Positions 27,401 through 42,438 of a DNA stretch of 64,000 nucleotides are shown here, one piece after another. Numbering within the stretch: the stretch's first letter is position 1; each line of letters opens with the position of its first letter. Source of the stretch: Aphis gossypii (taxonomy: Eukaryota; Arthropoda; Insecta; Hemiptera; Aphididae); contig NC_065532.1 in NCBI RefSeq assembly GCF_020184175.1, positions 7,254,001 to 7,318,000 on the forward strand, in the 5' to 3' direction. Under the pieces are notes generated by a model. The model was not told the DNA's origin. It ran no database searches and saw only the letters and a program-made list of their open reading frames with translations. Both the position numbers and the translations under genes were made by a program.

Positions 27401-30400
27401 CGGTATACCTCTGTACGTTTAATATAATATTATTCTATATATATCTTTCTATTCAATATCTATCTATATGTATGCGTGCCGTGTTCGTATTTTTTGTGCG
27501 TGCGTGTGACGGATGATAATATATAAAATTTATATGATAGTTCTATGTACGTTTCCACGAGACCAGTCGCGTTAAATGCCTAACAGTATGCGCAGTGTAC
27601 CTGTACGGGGGAGGCCGAGACGCAGACCGCATTGTGCCCATTATCTCCACCGCTGCAGTGCTGGTCACTGCAGGACTCACGACGATAATTATCTCGTTTC
27701 TCTTGTCTTTTCGGGTTTTTGTGGAAGCATCCGGTTCGTATCGGCTTACACATCTTTTCGCGGCTGCGCGCACGTATAATATTATGTGTATAATACCTGC
27801 AGAGTAATATGAATCAAAGGTCTCCAACTGTTTTCGGCGGGCGAGGGGGGTGCTAGTGGGGATAAATATAAAAACAATTCTAAATAAATACGTTTTTTTT
27901 TTTCGTTTTTTGGTTTTTTGTATTTTTAATTTTGTTGTTGTCTCCGTCGTTTTTTTCGTCGTGATATCCATGGGATATTTGTCCAAAATGTCGACGGCCC
28001 CGAAAGTGGGCAAATACAATATAATAATAGTCTAAGACAAACGTACGTCGTCGCGTCTTCGGCGCGGCGGTGCGAACCGGCTACAATACCGAGACACGGA
28101 CTGCAGGCGAGTATATACTACACGAGAGTTATTGTTTTTCGTCCTTCGCGGCAATACTGCACTTCGTATAGCGAGCAAAACGATAATTTTCGTATCATAA
28201 CAATCGATTAGTTCGCGATAATATACAATTATTGCTGATATAGATTTCAGCGTAGCATTTTCTTATCTATACTTTGCAGATTGACGTACGTACACCCCAT
28301 CGACAACAATATGCAACTGCATTTGTCTCTGGTAACGTTAGAAAAATAATCCAAATAATCAATGTGTATAATTTCATTATAACTACATTAATACATCCAA
28401 CCTCGGCGACATGATGTTTCGAGTATGTAATAATAGATAATTTCACGTATTTATTTGTCTTTCGTGTTTTATAACATTTTCAATGAATTAATTTAGTTTT
28501 TTTTTACGAATTAAAAAGAAGTTGTCAACATAATATTGTGTACCAAATTCTACCATCTAGTCGATTATTTAATTTTAAGTATGACCTAATACGATCTGCG
28601 GTGGTAACACATAAGCTTAATCTCGAAACGTTGAGTCATTCACGACAGTAATTAATATCAACTGCAACTTGTGTTAAATTTTAATTTTATCAATATTGAT
28701 ACCTAAATTTTTATTATCATTTATAGCATATGCGCTGATGAGGTGTTACATAAATACAGATATACCTATGCGTATAAACAAATTCTTATCCTGTGCGTAA
28801 CAATAGTACGTATGAATCATTGTTATATTATTGGTTTCCGAGTGTTTATAATAATACATATACATAATTATTATTATACGAGCAATACGATAAAATGACT
28901 GGTATTACACGAACATCTGGTTCACGACAGGTCAAATATTATAATATTCATTGCCTTCACTGTACGCGACACGCCACGGTCTGGTTTTTTAAAAAATAAA
29001 TTTTATTGCCACTGTTTGTTATGTCTCTGCGCTGCAAAGACTCTCCACGTCGTCGGTCTACTATCCGTTCTATAAGGTCTCCAAGACCTAAACCGATCCA
29101 AAGACACGTACGGGCGATAACAATATTTTTTAAAAAAAAAACACACACACACACACACACATACTTATACACACATATTATATACATATACATATACGCT
29201 CATGAGCGTATGACCATCGATGGCGGTGGAGTCGTAAATCGCGAGGCAGTAAAGTCGTCTGGAAACTTATCTCGCGTTGGAAAAATCGTATTAAAGGAAA
29301 GAAAAAACGGTCTATATAATACTGCTGACAAGCCGTGTACAACTGCAGCCTGCAGGGTTTTGATTTATCCTCACTGCAACGCGCTATACACTATATTATT
29401 ATTATTATTGCTATACCACTCGACAGTATATATACGGCGAATACGAGCAGCGTATATTACTATTATATAGAGTCACAATATTATACTGTACCTATAAACA
29501 CCGTACACGAATGTAATCGCCGCATACTGTACTCGTAATATAACAAGACTCAGATAACACCACTGTGGTATAGACACAGTAGCACCTACTGTAATAAAAA
29601 ACCAGAACTGTTAAAATCTATACTGCGCAGGGACACTGTGTAAAAAAGAGATAAAATATTGGATGTAAAAGAGAACACATTATTATGTTTTTTCGTCCAT
29701 TCACGTTATAATAATAAAATTATATATTCGTATCGCGAATATAATAATAATATATATTATTATTCGTTTTATATTTTATCGGTTTAATTATTACATAGTA
29801 TAATAGTATAATATAATATATAGATAATACACACACACGCGCGCGCGTTATTATTATTTTATATAAAACAAACAAACCGCTGCATAGCCTTAAAACAATT
29901 AATAACGTACCTAACTATAAACAGTTTGTTTTTAAAAATTCGATTATTGTTAAATTCGCATTATTTACTTTATGCGTTTTAAACCAATAATGTTTCAACG
30001 AATAAAGTATAATATTATACTTTATAAAGAAGAAAAAGAGTTTTGTTTATGTACCTATTCATATTAACAAAATAAATTGTATTTGTTTGCGATTTACCGA
30101 TTCTTTTTATCCCCAAAACGTCAATATCAACGCATTATTTAGTTCTATTAAAGTATAAACTATAAACGTATATTTTTAAAATTTGTATTCAACATTAATA
30201 TTTTTGCTTTAATTTTTAAAACAGTAAACAAAGTAATAATACTAAAGAGTAAAAGAATAATATTATAATTATCTAATGAATGTTAAAATATAAATTAATT
30301 TTATAAATTGAAGATAAATCAATTAGAAAAAAAACGTAATATATGTAGTTGTTAGATGGCTCGTTATAGTCGTTAATGTGAGTAATCTAAAATTTAAAAG

Positions 30401-31728
30401 CAATAATATAAACTATAAAGTTTGAAGAACAATTAAGGGAGGCCGGGCTACTAATACATAATCGGAGAATGTATAAATTAGAATTTATAATTTCAATAAC
30501 TAAATTGAAACTGCTGCAAGGAAAGTCGAAAAACCGAGTACACCCCATCAGCATTAAACAGGTATTTTCGAATGATAAATTTACAAATTTGTATAGGACC
30601 CAATAATATGGTCTCGTGCAAACTTTTTGAACACATCTCATTATACTTGAAAACCCGAATACCTACCACGAATACATTATTTTAAAAACAGTTATTCTAC
30701 AGCTTAACCGCATTTATACAGCAATAATATATAGGTAGAATAACGTGATATATCAATAGTCAATTCTTAAAACTAAATTTGCTATAGTTAGATTGGCGAT
30801 TATTGACTGCGTGTACCTGCGCAGTGTAGACTATATAGGGTAGATTAATATTAATATTAAAAAAAAAATTGACATACCTACGACAAAATATGTAGTTTTA
30901 GTCACCGTCACACGCCATCGCGGTCATTAGCAGTCGAAACGTTTTTAGTATAATATAATATTACTATACGGCGGTGCAGTTTTATTCTGCTAGACCATTC
31001 GAGTGGAAACGGACGGGGTCGCGCGTGCATACATATTCTCACTGCGTTTATATATATAATATATCGTATGTAATAATATTATTATATAAATAATAATTAT
31101 AATAGCTACGCGTGTACGCCAGTGTGAAAACCGGCCGAGCAGTATTTACAGCAGTCGTTGTCGTTTTGGATGGGTGCGCAAAAACACGTAGGTACGCCGA
31201 GCACCGCCGCGCGTATTACCTTATACCGCCTAAACTGCAAATTTACCTACCTATATATGTATATATGTATAGAATAATAATATTATAATGTGCGTTCGCG
31301 AATTCATCGTCGTTCTGCCGTAATTACACGTTAACGGCGGCGACCGAAGCGAATATAATATCGCGCAGTCAAGGAGACGTGAAAAAATGCGGAGATTTGG
31401 ATGTATAAAAAACACGTGAGAGGAGATCGACCAGGAATAGTGGAGCAATAGTGATGGACGAGGAGAGAACGGGTTGGGAAAAGGAAACTTCTCGGCGTCA
31501 AAAAGCCGCGAACCGCCCGACTTACACCATATATTACATTTTAAATCTGTGTATAATACACGACGAGTATATCTGCAGCTACTGCAGGAGCTTTTAATAA
31601 TAATATTTATCGATTTGAGATTTTAATAAAACGAGTGGAAGACAAATTAAACAGACAAAATATATACTTTAATTAAAAATAAAACATTGTTTAGAGCAAA
31701 AATATTTTATATTCAATGATAATTACTC
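24451..31728. other. Noncoding; CpG patches at 26560-27290, 27540-28290 and 30890-31530
   Basis: Alternates AT-rich sequence with three CpG-containing patches. A good plus-strand acceptor (pyrimidine tract ending TTTTTCAG at 24733) is followed by 12 open codons, but no matching donor is assignable. The minus frame at 26770-26570 (66 codons) and the 158-codon minus frame at 28019-27543 have no splice support, no domain and run through repeats. (CA)n lies at 29140-29162. No RNA gene or element recognised. Confidence 0.45.
29140..29162 (+). repeat. (CA)n dinucleotide repeat
   Basis: Uninterrupted CA run of about ten units just after a poly-A tract. Confidence 0.9.
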
Positions 31729-32424
31729 TAGGGTTCGGATTTTAAAGCATAATGAATAACCAAAAAAGCACACAATTGTTTTAAAAAAACAAAAAAGAAG
31801 CATGTTTACTTTTAAAAAAACATGACCAAAAATTAACATGATCTAGTTATAAGACTGAATAAAATTTTTAAAAATTAATTTATATTAAAAAAAAATTAAC
31901 TACCGTGTATCTTCCTAGATTTCCAGTAGTGAAACTGACTCTTATGTCCGGCAGGACTGTTTTTATAGCTAGAAAATGAATGCTCTACGTCCACTGAAGT
32001 AATAGGTGCACACTTCATAAAAGAGGTTTCAAATTACACTAAATCTTAAATTTTGAAACGAGCGATATCGACGTTATAGGCGTACTGGAAGTATGAACTA
32101 TAATATATAGCTCGATAATCTATAAATCATAAATGTTAAACATTTAATAATAGCGATAACGAAAACAATAACAATCCAATATAATAGTCCGTATTCTGGG
32201 TTTTTACGTTTTTTATTAATTAAATTTTTTTTTATCTCTATAAAATAATAAACACATAAAAATCCACAACTGGAATAATCGAAAAAAACATTTACACAAA
32301 ATAAAGTAAAAATAAATTGGTTTTTTTGGAATCAAAATGAGGTAAAACAAATTTATATATAAAAATTAGATTTCTACTTCATTTATAAAAATAAGCATAT
32401 ATGCTTTAAAATCCGAACCCAGGT
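31729..32424. mobile_element. Non-autonomous hAT-like DNA transposon (MITE), copy 2
   Basis: Second copy of the element at 8584-9331, same orientation and about 695 bp. Its terminal inverted repeats are better preserved: left end TAGGGTTCGGATTTTAAAGC, right end GCTTTAAAATCCGAACCC (32403-32420), matching over about 19 bases. The flanking octamers AATTACTC (31721-31728) and GATTACTA (32425-32432) agree at six of eight positions, consistent with a decayed 8-bp target duplication. No transposase frame. Right boundary uncertain by two to four bases because the terminal TA has been altered. Confidence 0.75.
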
Positions 32425-35400
32425 GATTACTATAAAATATCATAGATTATTGAATAAAATATAGTAGAGAAAATCAGTCAGGATAATTATTGAACAGGGA
32501 CATAATATATCTCTAGATCAAAGTAAGTTTTTTGCTGCAAAATTAATATTATGCAAATATTCTGTAAAAAGTATGGGAAATCAGTGACGTCCCTCTTCGA
32601 CCTTAAAAATACGTTTTTAAAATATTTCTAGATAATACGCGTCATTAGCAAAGATCTAATAAGTGATTAACGATTTACAAAGTCGTGATAGGTATATGCG
32701 TGTATCCTACCAGTTACTGAAATTTTACAATAATTTGTAGCTTTTGAAAAAAAAACCATTCCGCACTGCGCTTATTATTACATACCTAATATTGGTTTTT
32801 CTAAGTAATAAAATACCATTATGCCTGATAATATTATTATTCCTAATATAGTTATTATTATAAGTTTTTTAAGTTTTTATACTATAAGTTCAAAGAGCAC
32901 GCACTATTGATACGAATATACAGCCAAATATTTGTACACTGACGTTCAAAATTTAAATTAGGGCTCTGGTAAAGTTCCAACATCACTGTCAATTTTCCTA
33001 CTGTCCTTCCGTCATACCGGTGACGTATAATAATATCTGAAATACGTCGTTTAAGACTTATATACGCACACGATATATACGTCGTATATGTCATTAAACA
33101 TCGCTCGTTTAATCCGTTTTACAAACACCTCCTCGCGGAACACGGGTCGGGCGGACAGTTTAGTTCTTTTTCCCTTTCAAATTATAATATACACTTCCTC
33201 CGCCTCCACCGCCCACAGCAGCCGCACTAGTTGTTTGCATAATATGGCACACACACACAATACTTACGTACCTGTACGTACAGGTCGTACATACTCACAT
33301 ATAGTATAGCGGCAGTGGCGGAGACGACGACGACGACGATAAATTAAGTGGCGGAAGCCATTGAAATTAATTGAAAAGAGGAACAACGGGACGGAGCCTT
33401 CAATAAATCCATTTGGCCGCAATGTTTCGTGTCACTTTTGTTTGCCCCGCGCAAACGGCGTCAGGCCCGCGCCCCGAGGCTTAACCGCGCGTATATACCT
33501 ATATAACTGCACACGAGGCTTCACCGTCGTCGTCGCGGTTACCGCCCTCGTATACCGCGGTATGTGTATACACGAGCGCGTGTGCGCACCCGCGTTATTA
33601 TCTATATACCTATACGGTATAATATAGTACGCTCGTCGTCGTTATAGGTGCTCTACACACGTCGTATGTGTGTGTGTGTACCTGCGCCTTTTATATTATT
33701 ATTGTAATTATTATTATGTGTACCTCACCGCCACCGTTTACGCTTTTAATTCCCGCGGCGTGCCGAAGACCTCGAAAAACCTCCCCCCCCCGCTCATCAC
33801 CGCCGTCCGCGTTATTATTATTTACTTTGAGTCGCAATTCGTTTTCGGGTTCGTTTTCTATATATACATATATATATTATAGGTACTATGGCACACACGC
33901 TCCGCGAACAGTAAATCCACCACACGCGCCCCCGACGCCGTCACACAGACGACGTATATACTGCACGTCGTGTAATTTATATATCAAACGCCGTTTAATT
34001 GACACATCTGCAGCACGCTATCTCGCATGACGAACCCCGTAGTAAGAAAGAAAGAAAAAAAAAAGGATTCTAAACCGTCCCCGTCACGTCTATATATATA
34101 TGTATAATATACGATACATCAACGGCTTCACGCCTACGATATTAAACATATATATAGGTATAATAAGTCTATAATATATGTGTGTGTGTGGGTGTGCAAA
34201 GACTTATATCGATGCGTTTGACTCGGCTCGCGTTAATCGTCGGACGACGGTGAGCTGCAGGAAAATTACTATCGGGATCCCTTAATTTCCTTCACGGAAG
34301 TATAAACACGCGTGCGGTTTGTGTGTGTGTGTGTCTGTTTTCCGATTGCTTTTCTTCCGATTCGCCTTCTCTCCTCCCCGCACAGAGTCCACTGTCATAC
34401 AGATCAACTGCGAATTCCTTCGATTATATAAAGTTTCGACAAAGAAACCGTCATAATATTATAGGTATACGTATATTGTAATATAATAATACCTATCCGG
34501 ATAGTTACCGCTGGCATATGTCTCGCCGTTTTGCTCTCGAAAGATTCTGCGACCGTGCAGTTGGTGCCCGAGGCGATGGTCCAAAACTTATTTTAGCCAA
34601 TTATATTATTACAGTAAACCGTTTCTTGTTCGGATTTATGCCCTTCGACGATTTACTTATTGCGATGTTTTCCATTCAAAGAAAAACAGCAACACCAGTA
34701 CCACGATTTGGAGATTCCGACGTAAAAATATTTTAAATACCCCGACATTCTATGTACACACGAAATAATAATAATAATCTTAAATTACGGAAATAAATTA
34801 ATCGATAGTATAGACATATAATACTATATTATGGATTATGTTAGAAATAAAATTAAATCTTATATTATATAGTCAAAAATATAAATAATATCACGAAAAA
34901 TAAACGATTAATATTAAATTAAAAGCATTATGAAATCAAGTAAATAAGTAGTACCCAAAATCCAAATATTATTAACTAAATAAATAAATTATTTAATAAA
35001 ATTAATAAAATAGTGTTAAATAAATCAAAATTTTGAATTTAATTTCTTGCGAACGTAAGAGAATTTTCTGGGGTATAACATATTATATTTTGAATTAACA
35101 GATGAAAAATATACAAAATATTAACTGTAGTCACTATTTTAAATTTATGGACATATGGTTAAATATAAGTCCAATATCACACACAAATGATCGTGCCTTG
35201 TAGACAGATAAGACTTTTGAATACATTTAAATATAAAACAATCACTGAAATAATTAAAAACTGAATAAATATGGATTTATAATAATTTCTAGTTATTTTA
35301 TTAACTTTTCGAACGAAATTATTAAAGGTCAACACATTTTTCTAATTAGTACTAAGTACTAAATTATTATAATTAAGAGGAAGTCAAGCCCATCCAGATG

Positions 35401-36970
35401 TGTTGTCTCCTTCTTTTACAAGCGTACAAATGTACAACAAAATAAATTTGCATTTAACAGAACCAATTTTTTTTTTTTAATTTAATAATTTAAGAGAAAA
35501 TTTATCAAAAGTATCAAACTAGAAGAGTAAGAATAGAAAACAACATAAATTATCTTTGAAGCGTATGCTTATAATATTACTAGACCACGTCACACAGCTA
35601 TACAGGTGACTTAATTAATGTATAATATATATTTATTATTTTCTAAATTTAAAAAATATATAGAAAATTTACAATCTGTATACACTATACATAATACAAT
35701 AAGCAAATTTTTAATTTATTAATAATTTACAATAGGCATGTTAGCGAATATAATATAGAATCTATTGTTATTTTATACTTCAAAATGTTTTTATTATTAA
35801 TATTTTTAATTTTTTTTATATAGTTGGTTAATTAAATAAGTAGGCCACAATATATTATAGCGAATGACATTTTTGATATTATTTTTTTTCCGAACTGTAA
35901 AATAATTTTTTTTTTAAATAAGTATGTCTAGTGGTTTCTAATTTACGTAAAATTTATTTTCTTTGAATTTTTGTGGTAAAAATATTTCTTTCACATACAT
36001 CATACCTCAAACATCAGTAAACACACGCTCGAGTATAATCGTGTGTTCTGTGTACCAGTCGTCTTATATTGTAATTTTCTATTCAGTATTTTCTTTTCAA
36101 GCGTATAGAAATTGTATCCAATCAAAATGCGAAACACAGTACTATTGAAAGAATTTACCACTGCACAGCATTTTATTGCACTTATTTGCAAGACCCAATT
36201 TTTTTTTTAATACTATTTCTCAATATAATTTTATTTTGTTTTTCAAAATAATTTTTTATTTACCACATTATATCTTACCCCTATAGAGTATATAACCATG
36301 CTCATGAGATGACAAGTGATTTTTTAAAATTTTATATAATTAAATGCTATAAATTCTGTTTTTATTTTGCATTATACGTTTATTATATAAATTAATTTAA
36401 TATGTACTTCATAGAAATCCCAGTCATAGCTATATAGATTTATTAGAAATTAGAATACACAATGTAGTATAATAAATTCGATTAGTTTTACACGTACTTA
36501 CACTACTACAGGGACACAGGGTTAAGTTGACTCATTATAATAGTCAGTACCTATTACCTTCAGACTCACTATTCTGTCTTCTTATATATATATATATATC
36601 GGTCGCTTCCTGTCTACGTTTTTACTTACCAAGTATTCGAACGTTTAAAATTGAAATTAAAAACGCAACTTTGAAAATGTTTAAAATTAAATTATTTTCA
36701 ACCGTCATAGAGAATTATATGTTTGATAGACTTAAAAATAATTTTATACAGTACATATTATCATATATTATACAAATGGTCATTCAAGACAACATTTTTC
36801 TATGATAAATTGTTTGATAAAACGATTTTACCAAACTCATTTGATTTAATTTTTAAAAGTTTATAAAATAAAAGTTATTAAAAAAAAAGTGCTACAAAAA
36901 TATAAATTATAAATTATTGTCGTTTAACATTATAATATTATATGTATAGTATTTTTGTGTGAATCGATTC
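32425..36970. other. Noncoding; CpG-rich island at 33080-34400
   Basis: The island has (GAC)n near 33330, (TG)n near 33667, 34180 and 34320, and many CpG; its overlapping frames (33361-33627, 33668-34030) are GC-driven and lack splice support. From 34740 to 36970 the sequence is AT-rich and empty; the small frames near 36000-36190 on both strands show no domain. Confidence 0.45.
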
Positions 36971-37011
36971 ATGAGAGTTATGCATTTTATACAACCAGCA
37001 ATAACTCTCAT
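36971..37011. repeat. Perfect inverted repeat, 11-bp arms, 19-base loop
   Basis: ATGAGAGTTAT (36971-36981) and its exact reverse complement ATAACTCTCAT (37001-37011). If transcribed it would form a stable small stem-loop; the stem is shorter than that of a usual miRNA precursor. Confidence 0.7.
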
Positions 37012-39775
37012 AAAACAAACGATCGGTTATTTGAACGGGCGAGTACTTCACAGTGTTCATTCCCATGTACCTTAATATATACTTATGCATAATATTATAG
37101 ACATCGCGGCGATGCGGTTTCCATCGACGGACTCGATGACTCTCTCGACAGACCACGGACATACACGGCGCATAATAATCATCATATTTAAACACGAACT
37201 ATACAGCTGTAACTACGATACGAACATTATAAAACATAACGAGTGTGCATATTATAACACTATATAGGTTATACACAATAATAATAATAATATAATATAG
37301 ATCGGAAATAACGGCAGATTTCGCTATTGTTTTCCGATACGCGCATATACCGGCTTTCCCCCGTCATTGTTTCCCGCATAAACATATTATATTATAAGTA
37401 TTCTTATTAGATGTATATATATATGAATACGTCAGATATTCGAATCGATTAAAAAACCGTTTGAGAGAGCACACGAGTGCGTGCATGTGCGTGTGCAGTG
37501 ACGTTTGCCTGTACGGTTTCCGATTGATTGGAGAAGTCACAGTCCTCCGGGGCCCGTACCCGTACATGATATGCGCCGATACATGTATAGGTATAGGTAT
37601 ACTCGCGGGGTAGTACCGCAGCGGTAACCGTCGTGATAATAATGATGTATAACGAGAGGGGTGACACGTCCCTTTGTCCCGCGCGAGATGAATGTGTTCG
37701 TACCTATATGCATATTCCACACGGGTGGAAAAGACACGCGAGGGGCCGACGTTTAAAAAACTATATATTCTTCATTGTCTTATATAATATTATATTATTA
37801 TCGTATTGTCGTGAAATGACGATTGTTTGCGGCGCTCTCGACGACCGCGCGTTTCTCCGTGTCAATTAGATTCACATTCATAATAATAATATTATATATG
37901 CGTATACACATAGTCTATACAGATGATATACCCGAGAGAGAGATCCTATATACAGCAACCGTCGTACGCATTGTGTATACGCGCGGACGGTACACAAGAG
38001 GAGGAGACGGCGACGAGGAGTCTCGCGCATAATAATTATACGATATTTGTACCTACACTTTATTATAATGTCATATATATTAAATAAATTATATTATTGT
38101 GTGCGCGGAGAGCGTACAAGTGTGACGCGTTCATAATTAAAACTGCACATGGGAAACGTGTGTTTAATGTTATGCGACTGTATAGGTATAGGTATATCGA
38201 GCAGCGATGCAGGTATATTATATATATTTGTATATGCGTTTTATGATCGTGCGATTCGTTTCCGCGTCAAGGGGCAAAGACATAAGGCACCGTTGTTTGG
38301 ACAGGTATATATGGGTTATATATACCGTTCAAAACACATCCGTACGATATTTGAATAAGAACCGTAACGGATTATTAACGATGCACGTCACGACGGTGTG
38401 ATAATTAAAAAATAATCGAAGTTTCATGCATTATGTATATCGACTCGAGATTAAGCATATATATTTAAGACACTATTATATTATAATTGTATCAAACCGT
38501 TTGTTTCGCGATTGTGTGCTATACTAAATAGTGCTTATACGCAGCAGTGATATATGCAAAAGGCATAACGATATTATTATACCATGTACCGGGTCGACCG
38601 GTATAACGTGATTTATTTTCCGGCGGACATTGTAATCCCGAATTGATAAAGACGTAACATGAGGTTTTCATCGTTGATTTCGAGACGTCGTCAAATACTT
38701 TAGACTTGTTGATTTTTGTTATTATACTATGTGTACCAGTCGCCTGAAACTATGTTTTTTTTTAAAAAAAAACAAAAGTAAACAATAATATTATTGTTTT
38801 CAGTATGTTTCCTCTGTCATTGAATTCGCGAACGATATGAAAAATCTTTAATACAATACTAAGTTATTTCATATTTCGGGGTCATTGATATTATGTTTAC
38901 GATGGCTAATTCTTCTATCTTGTCCTAATACACAATCGACATCATATCATACAGAACAATCAATCGATATCATTGTAAGTTATTAAAATTATATAAATGA
39001 CGTACAAATATTTTGTTTACTACATATATGTATATGTATGTATAAAATCTGTCCATAAATATATGTGAGTAAAACTTGAACAAATATACAATACAATAGT
39101 GTACATCTGTTAGTAATAGACCATAATTAAAAAAACAACACTACTTATACTACCAAACCATTCTCCACGTACTAAATCTAATAACTTTAATAGATAAAAA
39201 ATATGAAAATGTTTAAGTGCCAAGAATGCTAAGCAATACGTATCTTGGACTCGTGTACAACGTACAATATAATATGGTGGCCAAAAAACGCTATACAAAT
39301 CGCATTAACATTTTATACTTTAGAGTAGAACCTAAAATCTTACAATAATACAGTAATGTCAATGTTTGAGAGTGTATAGTATAGATTCGGTACGGTTCAA
39401 TATAAAATCGTCTATTATAATATCCGTTTTACACGAACGAAAACCAATAATTTTTCAACATTTATAAAAATGTATACACGATGACGTATATATACTACTA
39501 CTGCAGTACACAACGAATATTTCGTTCCTGCGGGAGTCATGCTGTTTAATGTCCAGAATATTATATACTCGTATTATTTGGTAAGTCGTTATCAAAGAAT
39601 CCGACGAGTGAAGACTGCAGACCAAAACGTTAAGCTATACGGCCGTAACATTTGTTAATGGTCTCACATGTATACGATATACTATTATACAATATATATA
39701 CATGCTGCAACACTCGTATAATATTAATAATTTAAGAATATAATAATATGATAACTGCGGTGAATGGAACGCTTA

Positions 39776-39798
39776 CGGCGGCGGCGGCGGCGGCGGCG
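39776..39798 (+). repeat. (CGG)n trinucleotide repeat
   Basis: About seven and a half uninterrupted CGG units. Confidence 0.95.
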
Positions 39799-42414
39799 TG
39801 TAGACCACTTTACCGAGAGACCCCCAGAAATGATTATGTCGGCCAGATGATTTTTCGATTTTCTGCGGGATACGCATCCGCAACGTCCATGTAGAGCTCA
39901 CTCGGCGTGTGTGTGTATATGATATATACGTATTATATAATATTGTAGCCGTGCGCACAATGATCGGCTATTATGATATTGATGGGATAGTGTTGTCGGG
40001 GACAGTGTGCCGTCCGAACGATGATAAATGACTACTGCACAGGGGTAGGAAAAACATGGAAAGGCAAAAAAGAAAAAAAAACTACGAAAAATACACGCTC
40101 GTTAACCGCATCGAGAGGGTCAAAAAGTTCCCTTTCATTGTCGTCGAGACAACTGTTTTTCAGTGTCCCGTAGTTCAATTACACGGCGACTAAAGTATAT
40201 ATATATATATGTATAGTGCGTAAGAGCAGGACATGCATTACACAACGCGGGCGCGTGCTTCATTATTTTATAGACAACTAATCAAGTGCATCACGAAAAT
40301 ATAATTTAACACTAAGCGTGACGTATAGTGTTCAATCATTTTTATTCTTAATTTAAATTGTTGTAATAATAAACCTAATTCGTCGCTGTTTATTATTATT
40401 AATTTTTTTAAGTAGAGAAGACGTTACATTATGACATCTAATTCGGTGAAAAACGAACACAACTCTGCCGATGATAGTATATAATACTATAATGTAACAT
40501 GCATACAAGTTTGAAGTACAATTATTTAAAACGTTAAATTGTAATACATGACTTTGAACGTATGGCAACACAATAAAATATAATAGTATTGCATGATAAT
40601 CAGATTTGAAAGAATTTCTTAAACGCGGTCGATACTAATCCTTTCAAAATACTATATTTACTTAAGTTGTAATTTTTCTTTTTTCAAGCAAAAGTCTCGT
40701 TTACCGATCTCAATATTAAGTCATAAGTATATAGCTTAAGCGATATATTTTATTCCTAAAGAGATCGACTATTAGTACGGCTCTAGGCGTTTTCGATATT
40801 ATGACGTGTTAACACTGTTAACTACAGCAGCATTGTGTGGCAAACACACGTCGAAAACTTATACACAGCTATAGAGCCGTCCCGACGACGTGTAAACTCG
40901 ACGCCGGTCGTTTGCATAAAAAGCGTTCGCGAAGTGTGTCCTGCTAATAACTACGCGCAGAAGCGTGCGTCGGGGACAAGATTGAGTGGTGCACTCGTGA
41001 TATTATAACGTTTTATTCGAATCCGTCGCACGAAACAAAAACGCATTTTGAAAAATCGGTAATATTTTTTTGTACTCTCTCCGCGCACATATTCAGAACA
41101 CAATATAATATACTACTGATATTATATGTATACAATAATATAATATAACAATACAATATCACAATAATTAAACAATAATAATATTTGATACCGTACGGAG
41201 GTAACCGCATTTATAAATCGGTACGAGTAGACCACATTATAACACAGTGGTACGTATGTCGGTCGAAACAAAATATACTCGAAAACATATAATAACATTT
41301 GTAAACTGCGCTATTATATCGGTAAATCATAGTATTATATATTATAATATTCGCCCGCGCGATACCACGTGCCCGCGTTTACGCACAATAACTTGTACCT
41401 ATATGGATGTATTATAATATATACGTACGTGGTGTTTCGTGCACACGAGGGCCTCTTCACTCTTCCACTCTTTTGGCCACATGTCGCTGCTCGAGCCGTT
41501 GTGCAAAACGTCCGACATTAATCACCCGTTACAAATATCACATCGTATATATATACATATTATATATAGTCTACGAACCATGTATAAATGGGTACATATT
41601 ACAGCATTGCGAGCATACTGTGGCTGTCGGTCGGTGTTCATAAAGGATATTTTGAGGTCTTCTGTTAGGTGCTTAGCATTTTCATACCCACAAGGCAACG
41701 GATTTTTCGATCAAACATTAATAATCATTATAACGCGAGAACGACTAATGCGGTTTTCCCGTCCAGGTTATATTATAATATCTAAAGTAAATATTTACCT
41801 AAATGACAACAGCATCATCATACGGTATTAGAATTTTCGTGATTTCGCCGTCGTATAACAAAATCGTCGTGTTTAACGTCTTCGGCAATCATCTGATTTT
41901 ATTGTTATTCAGATTCACGTTTAAACTCGTGGTCGCAGGCTGTAGATGCGATCATAGATGTGGGGTGGTCTGTGTTTTTGATCCATACGAACCATAGGTT
42001 TTCTGTGTCGTACATCGCCTAGTAGACCAACAATTTTCATCGAGGAAAATTCAACTCTTCTCGAATCAGAATTTCCCATATTTTCTCCGTTTTGCCCGCC
42101 AGAAGTGAATCGATCACTCTTTAATTAGGTGTACCTACTACACTGGGAAATACTATCTAGTTAGGTTTGTTTGACGACCACACCTGCGACTCTAGTCGCA
42201 TAAGTAATTACAACAGTCTCGAAAAGACCAACGTGAAACGCTTCAATAACTCGTCCTTTGGCCGTTCCTTCGAGTAATAAAAGATATTATAGTATAAGCG
42301 TTCCCACACACGTACCGACGTTTTAATGGTCTTTGCTGCGCGTTTACTGGATATATACATTATATGTAGGTATACCTAAGTATTTTTATTTTTATCAGGG
42401 TTGCTTTGCTTGTA

Positions 42415-42438
42415 CTCTCTCTCTCTCTCTCTCTCTCT
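42415..42438 (+). repeat. (CT)12 dinucleotide repeat
   Basis: Uninterrupted CT run, the polypyrimidine on the plus strand. Confidence 0.95.

Noticed and set aside
27543..28019. 158-codon minus-strand frame
   Set aside because: Lys/Thr-rich part comes from poly-T on the plus strand. No splice signals or domain.
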